DNA of 64,000 nucleotides, from positions 232,793-296,792 of the forward strand of contig JAIBEK010000028.1 of the NCBI GenBank assembly GCA_019459145.1. Reading direction: 5' to 3'. A model generated the notes under the pieces. The model did no database searches and was not told the origin of the DNA. It was given only the letters and a program-made list of their open reading frames with translations. Each line of letters starts with the position of its first letter. Within the stretch, counting starts at the first letter, position 1. Origin of the DNA: Arenimonas sp. (GTDB lineage: Bacteria; Pseudomonadota; Alphaproteobacteria; Rhizobiales; Rhizobiaceae). Made by a program: the position numbers and the translations under genes. Positions 1 through 7,909 of the stretch are shown one piece after another.

Positions 1-112
1 CGGCATCCGCCCGAAGATCGCAACGATCCTCGGACCGCTGGTGATCGCCACGCTGAGGGATGCGGATAGTATCGCCGAGGCCATTGACGCGCGCGGCATT
101 CGCGGGCAGTGA
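1..112 (+). CDS. bioN: Biotin ECF transporter T component BioN, C-terminal end (partial)
   Basis: Only the last 36 codons are in the window, read from base 2 to the TGA at 110-112. They encode a tail containing ADSIAEAIDARGIRG, which looks like the Ala-Arg-Gly coupling helix found in EcfT-type membrane proteins. EcfT proteins join the ATPase subunit to the substrate-binding S component in the membrane. The next gene on the same strand is bioY, the biotin S component, which makes this the end of a bioMNY operon (order known from rhizobia). The identification rests on a short tail plus context. Confidence 0.8.
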   Translation, partial: GIRPKIATILGPLVIATLRDADSIAEAIDARGIRGQ

Positions 113-201
113 CGTTTCCCGCTGGGGAAATTATCGTTTCACATCTGTCGTCATCGCAGGACCGCTTCGGTGCTCCTGCCGACAGGCCCAAGGGAGACAT
201 C

Positions 202-765
202 ATGCAGACCCGTGACCTCGTCCTCATTTCGCTGTTTGCCGCGATCATCGTCGCACTCGGCTTCGTTCCGCCGATCACGCTCGGCTTCATTCCGGTGCCG
301 ATCACCGCGCAATCGCTCGGCGTGATGCTGGCCGGCGTCATTCTCGGCGCCCGGCGCGGGGCGCTCGCCGCCGTGCTCGTCATCCTTCTGGTGGCGATCG
401 GCCTGCCGGTGCTGTCTGGCGGCCGTGGCGGCCTTGCCGTCTTCGCCGGCCCGACCGTCGGCTTCCTGCTCGGCTGGGTGCCGGCGGCCTTTGCCACCGG
501 CCTGATCGCCGAACGCTTCGCCCGTCCGGGTCTTTCCGCCCTTTCGCAAACGCTCGGCTTCTTCGCCGCCGCAGCCCTCGGCGGTGTCGTCGTGCTCTAT
601 GTCTTCGGCATCGGCTATCTGGCTTTCGGCGCAGGCCTTGGCCTGCAAAAGGCCTTCCTCGGCTCGATGGCCTTCATTCCGGGCGACCTGTTGAAGGCGG
701 CCATCGCCGCGCTTGCCGGCCGCGCCGTGATGGTCGGCTATCCGCTGCTGCCCGTGCGCACCTGA
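202..765 (+). CDS. bioY: Biotin transporter S component BioY
   Basis: A 187-residue, very hydrophobic protein with about six membrane segments and the BioY-type N-terminal pattern (LGFIPVPITAQSLGVMLAG near residue 30, then GARRGALAA). BioY binds biotin in the inner membrane and works alone or with the BioM ATPase and BioN coupling protein for high-affinity uptake. The ATG at 202 follows an AGGGAGA ribosome-binding site at 191-197. A longer in-frame reading from 109 would start inside the bioN stop region and adds residues that do not look like BioY. It is probably co-transcribed with bioN, 89 bases upstream. Confidence 0.93.
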   Translation: MQTRDLVLISLFAAIIVALGFVPPITLGFIPVPITAQSLGVMLAGVILGARRGALAAVLVILLVAIGLPVLSGGRGGLAVFAGPTVGFLLGWVPAAFATGLIAERFARPGLSALSQTLGFFAAAALGGVVVLYVFGIGYLAFGAGLGLQKAFLGSMAFIPGDLLKAAIAALAGRAVMVGYPLLPVRT

Positions 766-792
766 GCGGTCGACTTCCGCAGCGTCTCACGC

Positions 793-1236
793 TCAGCTCT
801 CTCGCCGCCGCAGCAGCAAGCCTGTTGCGGCGGCCGCCAGGAATGCCGCGATCACCGGTGCCTCCGAGACCACAAGCGCCACGAAGAATGTCTCGAAGGA
901 TCGGCCTGCGAGCATCCACTGCAAAAGAAGCCCGGAAAGCCAGCCGCCAAGAGCAGCGGCGGCGGCCCAGGCCAGGCGAACCGCCGATCCGCGCGGCGCC
1001 CGTATCTCGTGGTTCCGCCTTCCGGACAAAATCCAGTACCAGAGTCCCGCCGCGAGGGCACAGATGATCGCGACGGCGGGGCCGATGATGAAGGCCAGCC
1101 CCATGGCGGCGGCGCCCTCCCGCTGCGACACCTCGAAAACGTCGAAGGCGACCAGCCCGACGCCAAGCGCCGCGAGATATCCGGCGACCAGGGCCGCAAG
1201 CGCAACCAGGACCGTCTTCAGCACTCTTGAAGCCAT
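793..1236 (-). CDS. Small membrane protein of unknown function
   Basis: A 147-residue reading with four hydrophobic stretches (residues about 8-28, 40-68, 85-108 and 112-138) separated by short charged loops, ending in a basic RRRES tail. I do not recognise the family. It converges on bioY, leaving 27 bases between the two stops. The start is set at the MASRVLK methionine because the 11 residues upstream are polar and basic and delay the first membrane segment. A start at 1269 cannot be excluded. Alternating hydrophobic and charged segments suggest a real inner-membrane protein. Confidence 0.6.
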   Translation of the reverse strand: MASRVLKTVLVALAALVAGYLAALGVGLVAFDVFEVSQREGAAAMGLAFIIGPAVAIICALAAGLWYWILSGRRNHEIRAPRGSAVRLAWAAAAALGGWLSGLLLQWMLAGRSFETFFVALVVSEAPVIAAFLAAAATGLLLRRRES

Positions 1237-1556
1237 GTGATCCCGGCCGAATGACCGCCCCCTCGCCATGCACCATCGTCAGCAGCAGCAAAGCCGATGT
1301 GCGCCCGAGATTGGATCATAGCGAAATTGGCGACCGGCGCGAGCGGGCTGTGAGACGTCGAATCCGTCCGCCGGAGGCGAGTGGCGAGTGCTCAAAACCG
1401 ATACGTTTCGCTGTATTGCAGGCGGCGAAGGGTGGCTTCTAAGATCGCATGGCTTGGAGGAGTGTCCAGCCGGCAGCCTTCCGATCTATCGGAAAATCGG
1501 CGTTTTGCTTTTGCGAAGGACGACAAGCGCGCTCTTCAACCTTGGGAGGAACTACC
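1237..1556. other. Intergenic stretch before the pqq operon
   Basis: About 320 bases between the divergent membrane protein and pqqA. I see no convincing gene, hairpin terminator or clear sigma-70 promoter. The pqq promoter must lie here because pqqA is the first gene of its strand. The ribosome-binding site TGGGAGGA is at 1543-1550, just before the pqqA ATG. Confidence 0.5.
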
Positions 1557-1652
1557 ATGAAATGGAATGCCCCTAAATTCGTCGAGGTCAGCTGCGGCAT
1601 GGAAATCAACCGTTACGCCCCTGCGGACGGCGGCGAGCCCGTACTGTTCTGA
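1557..1652 (+). CDS. pqqA: PQQ precursor peptide PqqA
   Basis: A 31-residue ribosomally made peptide, the substrate from which pyrroloquinoline quinone is built. The core EINRYAP carries Glu16 and Tyr20, the two residues that PqqE joins by a carbon-carbon bond before PqqC closes the ring system. The N-terminal MKWNAPKFVEV is the recognition part bound by PqqD. GGGAGG lies 7 bases before the ATG. The C-terminal tail after Tyr20 (APADGGEPVLF) is longer than the few residues found in many PqqA peptides. The gene starts the pqqABCDE operon. No PqqF/G-type peptidase is encoded next to it, so trimming must use a protease from elsewhere. Confidence 0.96.
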   Translation: MKWNAPKFVEVSCGMEINRYAPADGGEPVLF

Positions 1653-1674
1653 TCGATAGCCGGGGCACGGGGCG

Positions 1675-2589
1675 ATGACGCAAGTTCGTTTCCTCGTGCT
1701 CGGTGCCGCGGCCGGCGGAGGCCTGCCCCAGTGGAATTGCGGCTGTGCGAATTGCCGCGCGGCGCGAGACCCTGCGTCGGGCTTGAAGCCGCAGACGCAG
1801 TCGTCGCTGGCGGTCAGCCCGGACGGCGAGCGATGGGTCGTGTTCAACGCCTCGCCCGACATGCGCGCCCAGATCGAAGCCAATGCCTGCCTTCATCCGC
1901 AAGCGCTGCGCGACAGCCCGATCAAGGGCGTGGTCGTCACCAATGGCGACATCGACCACATCACCGGTCTTTTGACGCTGCGCGAAAAGCAGCCGTTCAC
2001 GCTTTTCGCCACGGCGGCCCTGATGGAGACGCTCGGGCAGAACCCGGTCTTCCAGGTGCTCGACCCCGCTATCGTGCGCCAGCAGGCCGTTGGCCTCGAT
2101 GCGCCGTTCTTACCGCTCGACGGCCTCGAGATCCGGCTGTTCGCCGTACCCGGCAAGGTGCCGCTCTATCTCGAAGGGGCCGACCTGAAGCTTGGCCAAG
2201 AAACGGACGACACCGTCGGTGTTGAATTCAGGATCGGCGACAAGCGCGCCTATTACATTCCCGGCTGTGGCTCGATGCCGTCCACGCTTGCGCAGCGGCT
2301 CGAGGGTGCCGACCTCGTTTTCTTCGACGGCACGGTGTTCGAGGACGACGAGATGATCCAGGCCGGCGTCGGGCAAAAGACCGGCCGGCGCATGGGGCAT
2401 ATGCCGATTTCCGGCGATGGTGGCAGCCTGTCGGCACTTTCATCCCTGTCGATCGGCCGCAAGGTCTTCGTGCACATCAACAACACAAACCCGATCTGGC
2501 GCGCCGGGCCGGAGCGCGCGGCCGTCGAGGCTGAGGGTTTCGAAATCGGCCATGACGGAATGGAGGTCACCCTTGCTGCCCAATCCTGA
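1675..2589 (+). CDS. pqqB: PqqB, metallo-beta-lactamase-fold hydroxylase of PQQ synthesis
   Basis: 304 residues, the usual PqqB length. The N-terminus has the glycine-rich AAAGGGLPQWNCGCANC segment with a C22-x-C24-x2-C27 metal site. The metallo-beta-lactamase motif is NGDIDHITGLL near residue 85, and metal-binding histidines recur in GHMPISGDGG near 242. PqqB acts on the cross-linked Glu-Tyr intermediate before the PqqC step. It lies 22 bases after pqqA, and its 3' end overlaps the pqqC start by 38 bases, so translation of the two is probably coupled. Confidence 0.95.
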   Translation: MTQVRFLVLGAAAGGGLPQWNCGCANCRAARDPASGLKPQTQSSLAVSPDGERWVVFNASPDMRAQIEANACLHPQALRDSPIKGVVVTNGDIDHITGLLTLREKQPFTLFATAALMETLGQNPVFQVLDPAIVRQQAVGLDAPFLPLDGLEIRLFAVPGKVPLYLEGADLKLGQETDDTVGVEFRIGDKRAYYIPGCGSMPSTLAQRLEGADLVFFDGTVFEDDEMIQAGVGQKTGRRMGHMPISGDGGSLSALSSLSIGRKVFVHINNTNPIWRAGPERAAVEAEGFEIGHDGMEVTLAAQS

Positions 2590-3397
2590 CAGACAAGCCC
2601 AGAACAGAACGGCCCAAGACAGAACTGCCCAGGACAGAACGGCCTTCGAGGCGCGCCTCCAGGCAATCGGGGCGTCGCGCTATCACGACAAGCATCCGTT
2701 CCACCAGATGCTGCATGGCGGCGGCTGTTCGATGATCCAGGTGCGCGCCTGGGTGATCAACCGCTATTACTACCAGAGCCGCATCCCGATGAAGGACGCT
2801 GCCTTCCTGTCGCGCTGCGAGGATCCGCAATTGCGGCGCATCTGGCGCAGCCGCATCGAGGACCATGACGGCGGCATCAGCGAAGGTGGCGGCATCCGCC
2901 GCTGGCTGAAGCTTGCGCAAGCCGTCGGGCTCGATCCGGATTTCGTCGCCTCGACGCGCGGCGTTTTGCCCGGCACGCGCTTTGCCGTCGATGCCTATGT
3001 GCATTTCGTCCGCGAGAAGCCGCTGCTCGAAGCGGTCGCCTCGTCGCTGACCGAGCTTTTCGCCCCGGCGATCCACGAGAACCGCATTGCCGGGCTGCTG
3101 AAACACTATGCCTTTGCCGATGACGGCGCGCTCTCCTATTTCCGCCAGCGGCTGAACGAAGCGCCTGAGGACGTCAAGTTCGGGCTGGCCTTCGTGCTCG
3201 ACCATGCCGACACCTTGGAAAAGCAGGATGCGGCGGCAGCGGCGCTGACCTTCAAGACGGATGTCCTGTGGTCGCAGCTCGATACGCTGCATTCGGCCTA
3301 TGTGGCGCCGGCGCGCCTTCCGCCCGGCGGCTGGGACGGGCGCGAGGGGGTGACCGGCGCGCTCGACGACAATCCCTTGCGCGGGGCGGCGGAATGA
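2552..3397 (+). CDS. pqqC: PqqC, pyrroloquinoline-quinone synthase
   Basis: 281 residues if started at the ATG at 2552, inside pqqB. The family core begins at FEARLQAIGASRYHDKHPFH, about residue 32. PqqC is a cofactorless oxidase that performs the last ring closure and eight-electron oxidation. The conserved histidine- and tyrosine-rich helices are visible (HPFHQMLHGG, INRYYYQSRIP, RIEDHDGG). The first 30 residues are unusual: they include a threefold 15-base in-frame repeat, and there is no other ATG before the conserved domain, so the real start may be a TTG or CTG near 2573. The 3' end overlaps pqqD by ATGA. Confidence 0.93.
   Translation: MTEWRSPLLPNPDRQAQNRTAQDRTAQDRTAFEARLQAIGASRYHDKHPFHQMLHGGGCSMIQVRAWVINRYYYQSRIPMKDAAFLSRCEDPQLRRIWRSRIEDHDGGISEGGGIRRWLKLAQAVGLDPDFVASTRGVLPGTRFAVDAYVHFVREKPLLEAVASSLTELFAPAIHENRIAGLLKHYAFADDGALSYFRQRLNEAPEDVKFGLAFVLDHADTLEKQDAAAAALTFKTDVLWSQLDTLHSAYVAPARLPPGGWDGREGVTGALDDNPLRGAAE
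2597..2641 (+). repeat. Three tandem 15-base units in the 5' end of pqqC
   Basis: Units at 2597-2611, 2612-2626 and 2627-2641 share the pattern GCCCARRACAGAACK and encode AQNRT/AQDRT/AQDRT in the pqqC frame. The period is a multiple of three, so copy changes would not break the frame. The units differ by single bases, which points to an expansion that has since drifted. It lies between the end of pqqB and the conserved start of PqqC. Confidence 0.85.
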
Positions 3398-3747
3398 GCG
3401 GCGAAGGGACGACACCGATGACCGGCGAGGGCACGGGAGAGGCCGCGGCAGCCAGCGGCACGGGTGTTGCCGTCACCGGTTCTACCGTCGCCCGGCTGGC
3501 GCGCGGCGTGCGTTTGCGCGAGGACCCGGTGCGCGGCCAGACGGTGCTGCTCGCACCCGAACGGGCGCTGGCGCTCGACGAGATCGCGGTTGCCATCGTC
3601 AAGGCACTGGACGGGACCCGCGACCTCGATACAATAGCCGCGGATTTCGCTCGTCAGTTCGAGGCGCCCAAGGATCAGGTGCTCGCCGACGTCATTGCCT
3701 TCATCCGCGAGTTTTCCGACCGGCGCCTGCTGGAGATCGTCAGATGA
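3394..3747 (+). CDS. pqqD: PqqD, PqqA-binding chaperone
   Basis: 117 residues. The conserved RiPP-recognition domain begins near residue 33 (RLARGVRLREDPVRGQTVLL) and continues through APERALALDEIAVAIVKALDG. PqqD binds the PqqA leader and presents the peptide to the radical SAM enzyme PqqE. The ATG overlaps the pqqC stop, and the gene overlaps pqqE by four bases. The first 30 residues are a Gly/Thr/Ala-rich tail not needed for the fold, so a start at the second methionine (3418) is also possible. Either way it is longer than the usual protein of about 90-100 residues. Confidence 0.92.
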   Translation: MSGEGTTPMTGEGTGEAAAASGTGVAVTGSTVARLARGVRLREDPVRGQTVLLAPERALALDEIAVAIVKALDGTRDLDTIAADFARQFEAPKDQVLADVIAFIREFSDRRLLEIVR

Positions 3748-4859
3748 ACGAACACCCCTCGCCCGTCCGTTTCGCCGCCCAGCGCCCGCCGCCACCGATC
3801 GCGATGCTGGCGGAACTCACCCATCGCTGTCCGCTGGCCTGTCCCTATTGCTCCAATCCGCTGGAGCTTTCCCGCGCCTCGGAAGAGTTATCGACTGCGG
3901 AATGGATCGACGTGTTTCGCCAGGCCGCCGATCTCGGCGTGCTGCACCTGCATCTCTCCGGCGGAGAACCCGCCTCGCGCCGCGATCTGGTGGCGCTGAC
4001 CAGGGCCGCGTCCGGCTTCGGGCTCTATACCAATCTCATCACCTCGGGCGTCGGGCTGACCGAGGCCCGGATCGCCGAACTGTCCGAGGCCGGGCTCGAC
4101 CATCTGCAACTGTCGATCCAGGGGATGACGCCGGAAAAGGCCGATCTGGTCGGCGGATATGCCGGCGGCTATGCCCGCAAGATTGCTGTCGCCGGCTGGA
4201 CCCACGCGGCCGGCATTCCGCTCACCGTCAACGCCGTCTGCCACAAGCAGAACATGGACGAGATCGACGACATGGTGGGGCTCGCCATCGAACTCGGCGC
4301 GCGGCGGATCGAGATCGCCACCGTGCAGTTCCACGGCTGGGCGGAGCGCAACCGGGCAGCACTCATGCCGACCCGCGCGCAGGTGGAAGCGACCACCGCC
4401 TTCGTCAATGAGGCAAGGAAGCGGCTCGCCGGCACGCTGGTGATCGACTATGTGCCGGCCGACCACCATTCGCGCTATCCCAAGGCCTGCATGGGCGGCT
4501 GGGGCCGCACCGGGCTCAACGTCAACCCGGCGGGGCGCGTTCTGCCCTGCCACGCGGCCGAGACCATTCCGGGGCTCACCTTCGACAATGTGCGCTCAAC
4601 GCCGCTCGCCGAAATCTGGCTGGACGGCGCGGCCTTCAACGCCTATCGCGGCGACGACTGGATGGCCGAGCCCTGCCGCAGTTGCGAGCGCAAGCATATC
4701 GACTTCGGCGGCTGCCGCTGCCAGGCCATGGCGCTCGCCGGCGACGCCACCGCCACCGACCCGGTCTGCATCCGCTCGCCGCTGCATGCGGCCCTCGTGG
4801 CCGCAGCCGACGCGGACGGCGAGGCGGAACCCGGACCGTTCGTCTATCGCGGACGGTGA
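3744..4859 (+). CDS. pqqE: PqqE, radical SAM enzyme cross-linking PqqA
   Basis: 371 residues. The radical SAM cluster motif C29-x3-C33-x2-C36 (CPLACPYC) is followed by the SAM-binding GGEP motif near residue 74. The C-terminal SPASM region has many cysteines (PKACMGGW, VLPCHAA, CRSCERK, GGCRCQAM, DPVC) for auxiliary iron-sulfur clusters. The enzyme forms the bond between Glu16 and Tyr20 of PqqA. It overlaps pqqD by ATGA and ends the pqqABCDE set. All five core genes appear intact. Confidence 0.96.
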   Translation: MNEHPSPVRFAAQRPPPPIAMLAELTHRCPLACPYCSNPLELSRASEELSTAEWIDVFRQAADLGVLHLHLSGGEPASRRDLVALTRAASGFGLYTNLITSGVGLTEARIAELSEAGLDHLQLSIQGMTPEKADLVGGYAGGYARKIAVAGWTHAAGIPLTVNAVCHKQNMDEIDDMVGLAIELGARRIEIATVQFHGWAERNRAALMPTRAQVEATTAFVNEARKRLAGTLVIDYVPADHHSRYPKACMGGWGRTGLNVNPAGRVLPCHAAETIPGLTFDNVRSTPLAEIWLDGAAFNAYRGDDWMAEPCRSCERKHIDFGGCRCQAMALAGDATATDPVCIRSPLHAALVAAADADGEAEPGPFVYRGR

Positions 4860-4898
4860 AACCGGCACCGCTCCGTCCTCGTTCAAGGAGAAGTGACC

Positions 4899-5242
4899 AT
4901 GACCTCCGTCACGCGGACACTGCCGGATACGATGACTTCGCCCGAGACCGGAGAGATCCGGCGGAGCGGCATTCTTCCGTTCGAGCTTCGCTACAAGGCC
5001 GAAGCCGTGACCATAGACCTGCCCGGCTACTACCCGGAGGGCCAGGGCGAGGGCGTGCATGTCGGTGACGACATGGCCCTCGCGGGTGAAGCCTTGCGCG
5101 TCCTCAAGGAAAAGATCGACGGCATTCCGTCGCCGAAGACGATCCGCCGGCTGAATCTGGCCTGATCGAGCCGAGCGGCCCGACCAGTCAACTCCTCCTC
5201 CTGCTCGACCGTCATCCGAAGCTGATCGACGACCTGCGCTGA
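4899..5242 (+). pseudogene. Decayed MqsA-family antitoxin (helix-turn-helix deleted)
   Basis: The ATG at 4899 has a good AAGGAG site at 4885-4890. It opens a reading of 88 residues (SPETGEIRRSGILPFELRYK, then YYPEGQGEGVHVGDDMAL and GIPSPKTIRR) resembling the N-terminal half of MqsA-like antitoxins. The frame then stops at 5163-5165. In a shifted frame the typical C-terminus follows at once: GLIEPSGPTSQLLLLLDRHP and KLIDDLR, ending TGA at 5240-5242. The DNA-binding helices expected between the halves (about 30 residues) are missing, so a deletion that also changed frame removed the HTH. No MqsR-like toxin lies upstream; pqqE ends only 39 bases before. The family match is from memory of the sequence pattern. 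Confidence 0.75.
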
Positions 5243-5314
5243 TTTTGCCCTTCGTCAGTTCCAAGCGCTTCGGGCTTCGGCTATGGTGCCGGCGAAACAC
5301 TGGAGGAGACTGAC

Positions 5315-6616
5315 ATGACGGCCCTTTTCGCTCGCCTTGTGGCCATGATCGGTGCGGCGATGATCTTGATGCGGCGCTGGGGCAAGAGCCCGGAAAAGCC
5401 GGCTCTCGGCGGTGCGCCGATCATTCCCGAGGCGAAGGCGCAGCGTATCCCGACGCTCAAGATGCCGACCGCCAAGGGCTGGGAAGACGGCCATGCGCCG
5501 ACCGCCGCCCCCGGCCTCAAGGTCAATGCCTTTGCCAAGGGTCTCAAGCATCCGCGCTGGATTTATGTGCTGCCGAACGGCGACGTGCTGACCGCCGAGG
5601 CGCTCGGCGTTGACGGCGGGCGGATCAGGACGCCGTTCGACTATGCCATGTATTCGACGATGAAGCGGGCGGCGGCCGTCGGCAACAGCCCGAACCGCAT
5701 CACGCTCTTGCGCGACGCCGACGGCGACGGGGTGGCCGAGGTGCGTCACACCTTCATGGAGGGGCTCAACCATCCCTTCGGCATGGCCATGCTCGACGGC
5801 ACCTTCTATGTCGGCAATACCGACGGCATCATGGCCTTTCCCTATGCCGAGGGCGCGACGAAAATCCAGGCGCAAGGTCGCAAGATCGCCGACTACAAGC
5901 CGGCCGGCCACTGGACGCGCAGCATCCTGCCGAGCCGCGACGGCAAGAAGCTCTATGTCGGTGTCGGCTCGCTCAGCAATATCGGCGAAGACGTCATGGA
6001 CCAGGAGGAAGGCCGCGCCTGCATCTACGAGGTGGACCTCGAGACCGAAACGCAGCGTATCTTCGCTGGCGGCCTTCGCAATCCCGTCGGCCTCGCCTTC
6101 GAGCCGACGACCGGCGACCTGTTCACCGTGGTCAACGAGCGCGACGGGCTCGGCGACGAGACGCCGCCCGACTATCTGACCTCGGTCAAGGATGGCGGCT
6201 TCTATGGCTGGCCGTTCTGCTACTGGGGCCAGACGGTGGACGACCGCGTGCCGCAGAACCCGGCGCTGGTGGCAACCGCGATCCGGCCCGACTATGCGCT
6301 CGGCGGCCACACCGCCTCGCTCGGCCTCTGCTGGCTGCCGGCTGGAACGCTTCCCGGTTTTCCCGACGGCATGGTGATCGGCCAGCACGGCTCGTGGAAC
6401 CGCTCCAACCTCGCCGGCTACAAGGTGATCTTCGTGCCGTTCGAGGACGGCCGCCCTTCGGGTCCGCCGCGCGACATCCTCACCGACTTCCTCGCGCCGG
6501 ACGAGAAATACTCCTATGGCCGCCCGGTCGGCGTCACCATCGGCCCGGACGGCTCACTGCTGGTCGCGGACGATGTCGGCGATGTCATCTGGCGGGTGAC
6601 CGGCGCCGGGGCTTAA
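5315..6616 (+). CDS. Membrane-anchored sorbosone/glucose dehydrogenase-family enzyme, likely PQQ-dependent
   Basis: 433 residues with an N-terminal hydrophobic segment (about residues 5-19), so probably exported or anchored facing the periplasm. The rest is a beta-propeller of the L-sorbosone/soluble glucose dehydrogenase type: GLNHPFGMAMLDGTFYVGNT near 152, GGLRNPVGLAFEPTTGDLF near 253, GFYGWPFCYWG near 295, QHGSWNRSNLAGYKV near 354. Such enzymes oxidise sugars or aldehydes with PQQ as cofactor. Its place just downstream of pqqABCDE fits cofactor and user being kept together, though the decayed antitoxin lies between. The substrate cannot be told from sequence. GGAGGA lies 9 bases before the ATG. 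Confidence 0.82.
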   Translation: MTALFARLVAMIGAAMILMRRWGKSPEKPALGGAPIIPEAKAQRIPTLKMPTAKGWEDGHAPTAAPGLKVNAFAKGLKHPRWIYVLPNGDVLTAEALGVDGGRIRTPFDYAMYSTMKRAAAVGNSPNRITLLRDADGDGVAEVRHTFMEGLNHPFGMAMLDGTFYVGNTDGIMAFPYAEGATKIQAQGRKIADYKPAGHWTRSILPSRDGKKLYVGVGSLSNIGEDVMDQEEGRACIYEVDLETETQRIFAGGLRNPVGLAFEPTTGDLFTVVNERDGLGDETPPDYLTSVKDGGFYGWPFCYWGQTVDDRVPQNPALVATAIRPDYALGGHTASLGLCWLPAGTLPGFPDGMVIGQHGSWNRSNLAGYKVIFVPFEDGRPSGPPRDILTDFLAPDEKYSYGRPVGVTIGPDGSLLVADDVGDVIWRVTGAGA

Positions 6617-6800
6617 GGCTTCGGGCCGCAAGCGCCAGCCTGGCCTCAGAATACCGGCCTCGCCGCCCAACGCGGCGGGGTCTTTGCCGAATGACGACCA
6701 GAACCCCAAAATGGCCCGTGCTTCTGCGACGCGCTCCGCTAGCATGAGCTTCAATCGTGGCCGGCAGGATGCCCGCTGCATCCAGCGTTCCGGGGCCTTC

Positions 6801-7346
6801 ATGCGACAGATCCAGACTTTACTCTTCGCGCTCTCCACCCTGCTGCTCGCCTGCGGAATGTCCTCTCCGTCCAGCGCGCAAGGCTATGACGAGGCCTGCA
6901 TGCGGGCGGTCGAAACGCTCTGCGGCAGAACGTCCGTGATGCAGTGCTTCGCCGACGAGGCCCAGTGGGGCAAGATCCCGGAGCGCTGCCACGGCGACGT
7001 GCAGAGCATGTTCGAGGCGGAAAACGATTCCGCTGCCGCGGGAGGCGCCGATCCTGCCGACGGCCAGGCGAGCACGCCGATCGAGGCGCTCTCGGCGCTA
7101 TCCTACGGCGGCATATTGCGCGCCGGCCCGAGCATGGACTCGAAGAAGAAGGCCAGCGTCAAGCCCGGCCAGCCGATCGAACTGCTCGAGGCGACAGGGA
7201 TCTGGACCGACGATTACCAGTGGTTCAAGGTCAAGACCGCCTCCGGCACCGGCTATCACTGGGGCGGCATCTTCTGCACAATGGGCGGGGTCAAGCCGGA
7301 AGGCGTTCTCTACGACTGCGACGAGAATCCGCCGGGGAGTTTCTGA
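6801..7346 (+). CDS. Exported protein with SH3-like domain
   Basis: 181 residues starting MRQIQTLLF. The first 26 residues form a signal peptide ending near SSAQG, with a Cys at residue 18 that does not make a clean lipobox. Mature residues 27-70 hold cysteines in a CMRAVETLCG...VMQCFADEAQ pattern, suggesting disulfides in the periplasm. The C-terminal half (LRAGPSMDSKKKASVKPGQP through WFKVKTASGTGYHWGG) reads as a bacterial SH3 domain, often used for peptidoglycan or protein contacts. A start at 6684 would put 39 charged residues before the signal peptide, so 6801 is preferred. The function is unknown. Confidence 0.7.
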   Translation: MRQIQTLLFALSTLLLACGMSSPSSAQGYDEACMRAVETLCGRTSVMQCFADEAQWGKIPERCHGDVQSMFEAENDSAAAGGADPADGQASTPIEALSALSYGGILRAGPSMDSKKKASVKPGQPIELLEATGIWTDDYQWFKVKTASGTGYHWGGIFCTMGGVKPEGVLYDCDENPPGSF

Positions 7347-7463
7347 GCGGCCAGGTGACATGGTTTGGGCTGGCAGGCTCTGATCCGCTCGGCGGGAGCA
7401 CTGGATTGCACCGCCCGAAAACACAACCGAAATACGAGAGCAACAATCTCCATAAACTAAAAG

Positions 7464-7492
7464 TTGACAAACCGAATGCGGCTCTCTATATG
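7464..7492 (+). promoter_or_regulatory. Sigma-70 promoter of the cold-shock gene
   Basis: TTGACA at 7464-7469, a 17-base spacer, and TATATG at 7487-7492. This is close to consensus and much more AT-rich than its surroundings. Transcription should begin near 7499, giving a leader of about 137 nt before the cold-shock ATG at 7636. Long leaders are typical of cspA-type genes, where RNA folding makes translation cold-dependent. Confidence 0.75.
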
Positions 7493-7635
7493 AAGCTTAT
7501 CGAGATTTGCTTGCTGAGCTTTGGTTACCGCGCGTCTGGCACCGCGCCCTGAACGAACCTTCCTTTCAAAAATCGTTATCACATACGCAGCGCGTGAGCG
7601 CTGTGGTCACTCAATATGCTATGAAAGGGTTCATC

Positions 7636-7845
7636 ATGACCACTGGCACAGTTAAATGGTTCAATTCCACCAAGGGCTTCGGCTTCATTCAGCCTGACGA
7701 CGGCGGCCAGGACGCCTTCGTCCACATTTCGGCCGTCGAACGCGCCGGAATGCGCGAAATCGTCGAAGGCCAGAAGATCGGCTACGACATGGAGCGCGAC
7801 AACAAGTCGGGCAAGATGTCCGCCTGCAACCTGCAGGCCGTATAA
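7636..7845 (+). CDS. Cold-shock protein of the CspA family
   Basis: 69 residues forming one cold-shock OB-fold. The RNP1 motif KGFGFIQPDD and RNP2 motif DAFVHISAVE are intact, and the start is the classic TGTVKWFN. It binds single-stranded RNA and acts as an RNA chaperone. The ATG at 7636 is chosen over upstream in-frame codons because the domain begins there and GAAAGG lies just before it. A strong promoter and long leader precede it, and a hairpin terminator follows at 7910. Confidence 0.95.
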   Translation: MTTGTVKWFNSTKGFGFIQPDDGGQDAFVHISAVERAGMREIVEGQKIGYDMERDNKSGKMSACNLQAV

Positions 7846-7909
7846 TCGGTAACGGCTTTCCTTTGACCACGGATGTACTGGCACTGTCGAAAGCCAAGTT
7901 ACCAAGCGA

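Noticed and set aside
4893..4898. GTG at 4893 as start of the MqsA-like reading
   Set aside because: It is only two bases from the AAGGAG site; the ATG at 4899 has proper spacing.
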